Origin: Triatoma infestans
Lineage: Eukaryota; Arthropoda; Insecta; Hemiptera; Reduviidae
DNA length: 64,000 nucleotides
Assembly (NCBI GenBank): GCA_011037195.1
Contig: JAAEAF010000184.1
Coordinates: forward strand, 124,001 to 188,000
Direction: 5' to 3'
In this document: positions 55,691 through 64,000 of the stretch, in pieces
Numbering within the stretch: the first letter of the stretch is position 1
Layout of the letters: every line of letters starts with the position of its first letter
Translations under genes and position numbers: made by a program
Notes under the pieces: model-generated
The model's database searches: none
Seen by the model: only the letters and a program-made list of their open reading frames with translations
Told to the model about the DNA's origin: nothing

Positions 55691-55993
55691 AAGGTAAAAT
55701 ATCATTCCTTCATAACAAATGTAGTGGGGACTAGAGATGTTTACTTATGTACTCTGCTTACTACTACTGCTAAAGATCATTGTTTATATTATATATAAAC
55801 CAATATCAATAATAAACTACTTCTACAGTCTTGGTTACTATACATTGCAATATATACGACAAAACTTAATTAAATTTTATTTCTCATAGAAATTAAAGGA
55901 AAAGTGAGATAATAATTGAATAAATTCTTATTAATTAATTATTACTATTGGAGAGATTAAATTTATAAAATAGTTACTAAATTTAAAATAGTC

Positions 55994-56700
55994 ATGGAAG
56001 CACCAGTGACATTAGGACAAATTGCTGAATTAATTAAAGCGGGAACAGAAGAAGCAAAAATTAATAAAAAAGAACTTGAAGAAACTAAAGCAAGCGTTCA
56101 TAAATTAGAACTAGAAAATGCAAAAATACTAAAAGAGATAGAAAATGTCAAAGAAAGAGCGAACCTAGAAGAAACAAACCGTAGAAAAAAATAATTTAAT
56201 TATTTATTATCTCGAGGAACAACCCAAAATGTCACAAATTGTGTTAATAATCACTGTTATAGATTTTATTTCAATCAATTTGGGAAAAATACTGGAGACG
56301 AGAGATATGGATTTCGCTTTCCGACTTGGAAAAGTTGTTAGTAAAAGACCAATTCTAATAAGATTTGCTTCTTTTTTGGAGCAAACTTGAGGTGCTGAAT
56401 GCAAGTAAAGTTTTGAAAGGGTCCGATTACGCTTTATCTAACGATTATCCTCAAGAAGTTAGAGTAGTCAGAAAAAAATTATTTCCATATTTAATACAAG
56501 CACGAAAAGAAGATTGTAGAGTTTTTATGAAGAAGGATACACTATCTATTGATGGACGAGATTACACCGTTAGCGAACTCGCAGAGAAAATCCGATTAAA
56601 AGCAAAGTCATACAGAGGAAAGACAAATCTGATCCCGATGTTCCATCTGAAAAAATTAGATTTTCTCAGAAAAAAAAAAATGTGCTTCACCTTCTATTAA
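55994..56700 (+). pseudogene. LINE ORF1, copy 1
   Basis: Starts MEAPVTLGQIAELI and has a coiled coil (KKELEETKASVHKLELEN, residues 25-42) to a stop at 56192; then in other frames DFAFRLGKVVSKRPILIRF (about 56310-56366) and LKGSDYALSNDYPQEVRVVR, ARKEDCRVFMKKDTLSIDGR, VSELAEKI to 56700. Coiled coil, RRM-like, then C-terminal domain is the L1-type ORF1 layout, an RNA-binding trimer. At least two register changes. Confidence 0.65.
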
Positions 56701-57149
56701 GAAAACTAATTCTAAAATGCCCTCTAGGAATCGGTTTAAAGCTGGTGTAAGATGTGAAGAAGACAGAAGAGAACATGACGCTGATAAATTACGATAAGAA
56801 ATAGATATCAATTCGCCTGTATGTTCCAAACTAGATAACTTTAAGATAACTAGATAACTAGATCTCACTTAAAGCTACAAAGTGTTTCCCAACTTTCCAT
56901 GGGTCGAAGGTGTTCATAAGTTATTTAATCTAGAAGTAGATTTATTTGTTCTATACGAGTAATTCTCAAATTTTGGGTTTCAGTGAACCTGGCCACAAAA
57001 ACTTAAGTACACACCACAGATCTTTTCATCAGATTGTCTGTATGTAAAGAATAAAATGCAACTATTGTTTTATGTAACTAACTCATGGATTTTTATTAAA
57101 GTTTACTAAGGAAATTGTGTATACATAACAGGCCTAGTTTATTTCAAGC
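56701..57149. other. Unassigned, probably LINE debris
   Basis: No domain recognised. Confidence 0.3.
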
Positions 57150-57530
57150 CTCAAATTGAAACTTATAAACACTTTATAGTGGATTTTGATGAAGTACAAA
57201 ACAAAATAACAAAATTGTGTTCTGATGTAAAACTAGTGTGCAGAGGTGACGTGGCTGGAATGCCCGTGTTGGCCTACTCAGTAATAATTTTGAAGAGTAT
57301 TTTTAGAAAAAAATGTAATCTCAAAAGTTATAGAAAACCATGAAATAGTTAATGTAAAGGGAAAACTCTTACTTAAAACCTGAGTTACATTTGGTTTAAT
57401 TATTGTTAACACTCGAACTTATTCTGATTTTCAAGCTAACTATACTAGTCAATCTACTATTGGTCAGGGGAAAATTGATTTTTATTGTCTGATGTTTGAT
57501 TTTATTTATTGAGAGACAAATAGTAAACTT
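57150..57530 (+). pseudogene. LINE endonuclease fragment, copy 1
   Basis: Frames read KLVCRGDVAGMPV (GD-x-N-like block with the Asn replaced), then IVNTRTYSDFQANYTSQSTI and GQGKIDFYCLM: endonuclease C-terminal half. 57340-57520 is nearly identical to 60440-60600. Confidence 0.6.
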
Positions 57531-58480
57531 CATGTAATGGAAAAGGAATTAGAATCTGTTCAAAAAGAAAATGAGCAACTCAAGTTGATTAATCAACAAC
57601 AAATGTAAAGATTACGTTGTTAGAAATGGAGGTTAGATGCAAAAATCTCATACTTTATGGTTTTAATTTTCAGTCTGAGAGTAGATTAGACTGCTTATAA
57701 GATTTAGCTAATTTTATAACTGATAAATTAGTGGTAGAATGTAATATTGGTGACATTGTACATTTCCGTACATTAGGTAGAAATACTTGAACAAACTGTC
57801 TCATTTTGATAAAATTTGAGTCAGAAAATAAAAAAAAGGGCAATACTGGCAAATAGAATGCTGCTTAAGGGTACAAACTGTTACTTAAAAGAAGATTTTC
57901 CTAAAGAATTGGGGGACGAAAGAAAAATTTTGTATCAGCGGGTGAAAAAGACGTTGAAAGAAGTAATCCTGCCATGTTGGAATACAATTATGTCCTTTTA
58001 AATGGTAATAAATTTTTTGTCAAAGACATAATAAAGCAAACGTCAACCTGTTCAAAAAAAAAATATAAGGAGGCGAGAAAGTGATTCACATCAGAGCTTG
58101 ACTACTGAGGTGGAGGCCTCTCAGACGTCAGCTGTAAGATCTACACAATTGGAAGTGGCTCAATACATCGGACAGAAAGAAAACTGAACAGATTTTAAAG
58201 AAGCCTAAGTTTATTGGTTCCTCTTCTTCAGTCCCTCCTAGCAATTAAGTAAACATCCAATTACGAATTCTATTTCTGGTAGGCGACTATGGCTCGTTTT
58301 CTGGAATATGAAAGGTTTTATTAATTTAAGTTATTTGAACATCCTCGCTAATTCTGAGATTATTTGTTTAGTTGAAACACACTTAATAAGTGATGTCTTA
58401 TGACCACATTTTGATGATTACACCTTGCAACGTATGTGCTTTAAAGAGAAGTGTTTTGGTTTTTTCTTGTATACTGTTAA
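57531..58480 (+). pseudogene. LINE ORF1 copy 2 followed by start of ORF2 endonuclease
   Basis: MEKELESVQKENEQLKLINQ (coiled coil, 57537), then ECNIGDIVHFRTLGRN, ILIKFESENKK, LLKGTNCYLKEDFPKELGDE (matches LKGSDYALSNDYPQEV at copy 1) and NYVLLNGNKFFVKDI to about 58030. From 58283 LWLVFWNMKGFINLSYLNI and IICLVETHL start an endonuclease (the E of the ETH block is catalytic). Several stops and shifts. Shows that ORF1 lies directly before ORF2 in this family. Confidence 0.65.
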
Positions 58481-59172
58481 ATTCATCTAATAAATGTACA
58501 CTTCTATTTAACATACCATTATGTTCAGTTAAACTAGGATATGATGTTATGTTAATAATGTGAACTAGTTAACTTATAAATGATTTATCACTATTGATAT
58601 CATTTTTTAATGTTCTTGACAATAAATCCTAAGTGTACATCTTTTTCTCCGGTGAATATCTTACTTTTAAATTACATTATAATAATTTTCATTTTATTTT
58701 CTGTATTCTGGGAGGCGTAATTGCCTTGGGTACCGTTACTTCCTTAACATGAAATTTCTTTGCGAATAAATATTCTTTTTAGATTTGTAAAAACTTATGT
58801 TCATTACTTATGAATAATCACAATGTATAAGAAACAGGCCTACCACTTTGCATTAAACAAACACTTGATGCAAGACAAAGACTTTGACGCAGATTCATAT
58901 GTTGATCACGAAAAGAACGTCATTTTGTAAGCGACAATCGAATAAAAGATAAATTCCAAATACATTTGTAATAATCAAAGTACGATTTGGAATGTATTAT
59001 ATACGATTTACGATATTATAATTGTGATATATATGTTATTGTCTGTCTGAATCTTATAGATAATTTTTATAAAGTAATAACATAAGATTAGTTTGTTTTT
59101 GGAGTTCTATAAAATTCTGGTTCAACCATAGATTATAAAATGTAAATCTATTAATAAGAATAACTTCATTTG
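58481..59172. other. Unassigned AT-rich DNA
   Basis: No ORF or motif recognised. Confidence 0.4.
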
Positions 59173-59340
59173 AGTCACCCAATTACATTTTGTTGATGCG
59201 CTAGAGGACTGGTGCGGAACCAATAATCTGCTACAACATATACGAGGCAGCCATTCGTTACTCATTGATAATAATTTACAGATCCAATTTAACATTAAAT
59301 CTTTAAAGGTTAAATTACAGATGAATTTAACCGTTTCAAA
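59173..59340 (+). other. Open stretch with zinc-finger-like pattern
   Basis: The frame FVDALEDWCGTNNLLQHIRG then SHSLLI resembles the W-x-G...L-x-x-HI-x-x-x-H pattern of SIAH-type zinc fingers. It lacks most cysteines, has a stop soon after, and has no clear splice sites. Could equally be chance. Confidence 0.15.
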
Positions 59341-59849
59341 CAGTTAATGATGTTCTAAGGAATACCTAATTCTGTTCTCTTCATTTAATTTTGGGCCACT
59401 TTGAAAGCTTAAATCAACATTTGTAAGAATTCTATCTAGACAATATAAATATAATTGTATTTTAGATCACGCAATTCCTTTCTTCCTATTCAAACTATGA
59501 AATCGGCTACAAATGAAATTAGTAACGCATTTGAAGGAAACTTTAATTTTAATAAGGAATTATACAGGATGTTCCAAAATCCAGGACAACAACAGAATCC
59601 CTGGAGTCACTCTCTAGTGATTTCTCTTGATCTTTTATTCGATCCAACTTCAAGACAAAATGATCTCTCTGAAAACTAACTTTTTGCTAAATTATATAAA
59701 TTTTTGGGCACTCAAACAGTTTCAATTGCCTTATGACCAAGCTTTGAAAACGTCCTGGATATCTAACGACATTATAAAACATAGTTTTTATTTTTTTGAT
59801 ATGTATTTACAAAATTTTTAAGTCACATTAGAGCATCCACTGTGCTACA
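59341..59849. other. Unassigned DNA
   Basis: A 75-codon open stretch (59455-59679) containing MFQNPGQQQNPWSH has no recognisable domain. Confidence 0.3.
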
Positions 59850-60370
59850 TTGCGGTTTGAATCTAAATCATCCATAACTGGATCGTCACATGGCGCGATC
59901 TTTTCCATTAAGATGTCTAGCGTCTCATTCACGCTTACAGTAAATTTTCCGTTAATATACATTACGGTACTAAGCACCATTACAGGCTAAACTTTTCCAG
60001 CGCACATTTTAAACAGTGTTACATGGATTTAGTAACTGAAGGACAGTATTTTTCCAGGCGCTGATATTTTCTCAACTTTTATTTAGGTTTGTTAATTGTT
60101 TTTGGAACTGTAAGTAATCTGCTTTCCGTGTTGCTGGGATAGCGACATTGTTTAATGTACGTTGGTATAATTTTCTTTCTTTTCTCACCACGAGTCGCAA
60201 TTCATTAGGACTCCAGCAAACTATTCTCTTCCTTATTCCATTGTTATCTAAATACAAATTGCGCCTTAAGATACGCAGATAAAGTCGATAAAAATAAAAT
60301 GACAACATGGATCTGTCCCAGCTGGCGGAACAAATTATCTTGGATTCTCTGAGAATCATATCTACGGTTT
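59850..60370 (-). pseudogene. R1-like LINE linker fragment, copy 2
   Basis: Parallels 45140-45620 in the same orientation: 'aaatcatccataactggatcgtca', 'ggcgcgatc', 'gtctagcgtctc', 'ggacagtatttttccaggcgctgatatt', 'ttccgtgttgctgggata'. Minus-strand frames again give KLYQRTLNN and LVVRKER-like text. Decayed. Confidence 0.65.
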
Positions 60371-60419
60371 TTTACAACTTATTAAACCAGTTTAATTTTA
60401 AAGGCCTGTCTTCTTCTTG

Positions 60420-60990
60420 TCTGTTAATGTAAACCATGAAATAGTTAATGTAAAGGGAAAACTCTTACTTAAAACCTGAGATACATTTGGTTTAATTATT
60501 GTTAACAGTCGAACTTACTCTGATTTTCAAGCTAACTATACTTGTCAATCTACTATAGGTCAGGGGAAAATTGATTTTTATTGTTTGATGCTGCAGTTAA
60601 CCTTTATGGTACAGAGATATTGTGTTTAAGCGTCTTATGTGATCACCTGTTCTGTAAATTAACTATGTATGGCAATAATTCATATCTTTATAAGGCTGTT
60701 AATATTAATTCTACTTGGGTCGAAAAAGAACCATAATAAAGTGGGACGATGGTAAGATTGAATTTTTTCCAAAAATAACTTAGTATCTATGAATGTCTAA
60801 ATACGTTGACATGACGGCGCCTCAAGACACGCAGATGAAGTCGATAAAAATAGAATGCAAGATGAATCTGTCAAAGTTGGCGCAACCAATTATCTTGGTC
60901 ACCCTGAGAATCCTATATAATCATATCTACGGTTTTTGACAACTGAGTTATTAAACCAATTTAATTTCAATGCCCTGTTTATTACTTTAT
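60420..60990 (+). pseudogene. LINE endonuclease fragment, copy 2, with direct repeat
   Basis: IVNSRTYSDFQANYTCQSTI and GQGKIDFYCLM (60510-60595), then LCDHLFCKLTMYGNN (SDH-like block) continue the endonuclease of family D. 60818-60985 repeats 60255-60405 in direct orientation ('cgcagat.aagtcgataaaaat', 'aattatcttgg', 'atcatatctacggtttttgacaac'). Confidence 0.6.
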
Positions 60991-62593
60991 TTTTCTTTCT
61001 ACTTCTTCACGTCTATTCATCTTAGTTTCATAATATTGATGTATTGTTCTCTTGTTTGGCTTGAGACTGCCTTATGGAGGATGATGAACAAGTTGTGTAT
61101 TTTAACAGCTCACTGGAATTGAGCAGCAACATCGACTTGATTTGTCGCTGCGATCACACATGTTATTCACATATTAGAATTCCCATTACTACTGTCTTAA
61201 TTATCATATAAAAAGAACAGATCCTGCAAACCCTTCCCTAATAAATCTTTTTCAGGAAGTTTTTCGTTGAAATGTGCGAAAAATTGATAGAAAATATAGT
61301 TAAACGTAAGAAATTACATTAATAACAGTAAGCGTTAGGTCTACCGTTTACTCGATTCTAAGACACATTTTATTTTCGATATGATCGTACATAGAAATAA
61401 GGTGGTTCTTAGATTCGACGAAATATGATGGGCAATAACCTAGTCGTATGTATGTATAGGATATCAAAAGTAAAACATCGAAATTCAATTACCCTTGGAA
61501 TTTAGTGAAATTTCTAATACTGACTGTGACAACTGTGAACACGAACTATCCCTGGACGCTTTGTTAGAGTACATCAACGACAGTGACGACTCTTGTGCTA
61601 ATCCTCAATTCAAAGAGTTATTGTTATTAAAAATACTTCAATTTCGATGCAGGACTAAACGAGGCGGATTTCCAAAATTGATGATGCTGTAATTGGTTTC
61701 GTAAAAGAAGAACTTGCAAAAAGGACTACTGGTAACCAGCCAGATGAGGCAGTTAAAATCTTTAGAAATCGCCAAGGGCATTTGTGCAATACAAGCATCA
61801 GAATCAGAGAGCGATAATGGACTCCTCAGATATAGATAGTTAAATAGGTAGGTACTTAATACTTTTTCCTTTAATTAGAAATCCTTTGTTTTTTAGATAT
61901 TTCAGATAATGAATTTTTAAAATGGGGTACGTCTTAGAATCGAGTAAATACCGTTTTTTCAATAACCTCAATAATTTTGTCCAATAAATCAGATATGAAA
62001 ATATTTTCAGCAAAATATCTTAGTATACTTATTGATTTCCACTTAGAGGAATTACTGATAATAAACTGTATTCACACACACATATATATATATATAAAAC
62101 AAAAATTGAACTACCGAAAAAAAGGGTGCTTCCGCTCCTGAATTAATGTAAAACAGGAACTTATTAAACAAAATATACTGCGAAAGTCATTCAACTTTAT
62201 TTATTAAGGAAATAATACATTAAAACTTTTCAATTCATCATTTTTGTTTTTAATTTGACATAAAAGGAAAACAGTATTAGTTTCCTAAAATGTGATCATT
62301 TTCTGAATTATTACTAAATTTTTTCTTTAATTTAATTAGTTTTAAATATTTCCCGATATCTTTAGTTTCTTTTTAAGTTGCCTTGTTAACAATGAGTAAT
62401 GTCGCTAAATTGATTTAACTGTCAAGGCCGGGATTTACAACAGGTGATAGATAAACTATAGCTTAAGAGAGTTTGGAAGGGACTCACAAAATTTGGTTAA
62501 TATTAAATTATGCATTCGAATTTTTATTCAACAAATATTAATTTAGTTTATTTTTTTTTTGCTGGTATAAAAATGTATTTTATGTCTTTCTAG
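60991..62593. other. Unassigned AT-rich DNA
   Basis: Contains a 66-codon open stretch 61495-61692 (LSLDALLEYINDSDDSC) of unknown nature, and a TA run at 62084-62096. Nothing else recognised. Confidence 0.35.
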
Positions 62594-62709
62594 GATTTCT
62601 TTAAATTAAATAGATGTTTACATGATTTAATTCGTTCAGTACCAAATGAAGCTGTGAACTTGAATAAAACTTTTCTTCAAATGGAGAATAATAAAAAGTT
62701 TCTAGCTAG
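62594..62709 (+). CDS. Possible exon of an unidentified gene
   Basis: Open in one frame: DFFKLNRCLHDLIRSVPNEA then VNLNKTFLQMENNKKFLA. It is preceded by a T-rich tract and acceptor (TCTTTCTAG) and followed by a donor AG|GTGCAT. Composition is more protein-like than the surroundings. Protein not recognised. It cannot directly follow dynein exon 8, because entering with one base of a split codon gives an early stop. Confidence 0.3.
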
Positions 62710-64000
62710 GTGCATCACTTATCCTAAATCCTGCCCTGTCAATAATTTGGTCTTCAAGGAGAATCGCTAATGATTTTAGCTAACCTTCATAATACAAAGT
62801 AACTTCAAAAGATTTCTACTCAATAGGCAGGCAGGCCCAAGAGTTGTTAAACACCATAAACAGAATTTTCAATCTTCCCGCAGAATAAAAGAAAAAACTA
62901 TTCTTATATTTTTTATGTATAAAATGCAAAAATATGCACCCAAATAAAATCACAAGCAAAATTGACATAAACTTTTGTTAATTAAATTTAAATTTTAACA
63001 TTTCTTTGGCTATAAATGCCTTTCCTATTAGTACTAAACGTTTTGAACATTAAATAAGCCTGATTTACTACTTACTACATAAGAGCTGTGGGGATATATA
63101 CAAATGTAATCATAATACTAAATAAATGATGTGATGCCCACACATTTTTAGGGCTAGGCTTAATCAATAATAATTTGTAATATTTCAGACGAGTTTCAAT
63201 GATTTTTTTTTTTATTTTTTAGACATGAAACACTTATGGATATTTCAATATTTACGGTAAATAAAAAGTACTGTTTTTGAATTGCTTATGTCACGGGCCT
63301 CAAATTCAAACAGTAAAGGGTCTATGATGAGATATACATATCAGACGCGGGATATTAATTATCTCTTAATTATTCTGTGAATTAAAACATAAATAAAAAT
63401 AGGACTCTTAAAAAATGCCCTTGTGGTATTTACCGAGACAGATTCCTCTATCGCGGTAGCCACATATCCACTCTCTAAGTAACCACATGCCTTTATCAGA
63501 AATTAAAACAGGATTTGTTTTTTTTTTTTTTTATAATTGGCAAAGAAAAATCATCTTAATTAGTGACTCATAAAAATGTGATCATGCTTTTGAAATAATG
63601 AATCGCATGGCCTAGCTACTTCAACACATTTAACATTATTCTAATTTTAAACCTTTACGTCATACATAAACAATTATACCAGCGTTTACAATTTTTAATC
63701 TTTTTTATTTTTCATAAATACAGAATTTCGTTCTGCTTTAAAATTCACAAAATGTTAGAAACAATGATTTTTGGACAAGAAATCATGAGCGCCAATTTGC
63801 AATCCCTGGATTTCTTCCCCCACTAAAGTAGTAACCCTACTTGCAGGGAATTAGGTCAAGACCCAGACAAAAATTTGGAAAATTTACAAATCTGAAGTAT
63901 AATTGAAAAAAAAAAAATTACATCACAAAATAAAACGAAAACATTCTTTCTTACTGAACCGTAAAAAAGAAACGAACATTTAAAAATAAATTATTTCCGA
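62710..64000. other. AT-rich DNA to the window end
   Basis: No exon, RNA or repeat boundary recognised. Confidence 0.4.

Noticed and set aside
59173..59340. SIAH-type ubiquitin ligase gene
   Set aside because: Only one weak pattern, lacking the cysteine pairs and the following domain; kept as a low-confidence note.
62594..62709. Next exon of the DNAI4-like gene
   Set aside because: Phase does not fit exon 8 and no WD-repeat pattern is visible.
1..64000. CRISPR array, toxin-antitoxin, phage or other bacterial defence system
   Set aside because: Introns, SINEs and LINEs show a eukaryotic nuclear context; no spaced direct-repeat array or bacterial operon is present.

Overview
The window is AT-rich nuclear DNA of an arthropod, almost certainly an insect. 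The reasons are spliceosomal introns, a tRNA-headed SINE family, several mariner/Tc1 copies, an env-bearing gypsy element primed by tRNA-Ser (the 17.6/297 type), and non-LTR elements of the insect Jockey/R1/RNase-H kinds. A hemipteran would fit the element mix, but nothing in the sequence settles the order. There are no operons, rRNA, CRISPR arrays or bacterial features.

Only two host genes can be supported, and both are partial. At 2595-2879 (minus) is the first coding exon of a DUSP23-like small atypical dual-specificity phosphatase. Its donor site lies just before the catalytic loop, and the catalytic exon would lie beyond base 1. From 16373 to 33867 (plus) eight phase-compatible exons encode the N-terminal 312 codons of an axonemal dynein intermediate chain, most like DNAI4 (WDR78). 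The gene runs over more than 17 kb because introns 1 and 5 are filled with transposon debris. The rest of its WD-repeat exons were not found.

Region by region: 1-16 kb holds LINE 3' ends with RNase H tails and C-x2-C zinc motifs, a restriction-like-endonuclease LINE tail, a gag fragment with two zinc knuckles, an internally deleted mariner inserted in an older repeat, and a 790-bp foldback containing a second hairpin. 16-34 kb is the DNAI4-like gene with a SINE, a decayed DDE-type transposase-like gene, two LINE ends and a Jockey-type RT, the last split by a 786-bp terminal-inverted-repeat element. 34-45 kb holds two more mariners, a Tc1 remnant, another foldback, more LINE ends and an internally deleted Harbinger element. 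46.2-53.66 kb is a full-length gypsy element of 7.46 kb: two nearly identical LTRs, a TGCT target duplication, PBS, PPT, gag, pol and an env-like gene. Several frameshifts and stops make it inactive as read. 53.7-61 kb is a cluster of pieces of one or two LINE families, including an uninterrupted 530-codon RT/zinc-finger ORF and duplicated ORF1 and endonuclease fragments. The last 3 kb is AT-rich with one possible unassigned exon.

I found no convincing undescribed system. The best leads are structural: three large foldback/TIR elements (one nested), a SINE family and two other interspersed repeat families visible as multiple copies, a subterminal repeat pattern in the Harbinger element, and a short stop-free intron in the dynein gene.
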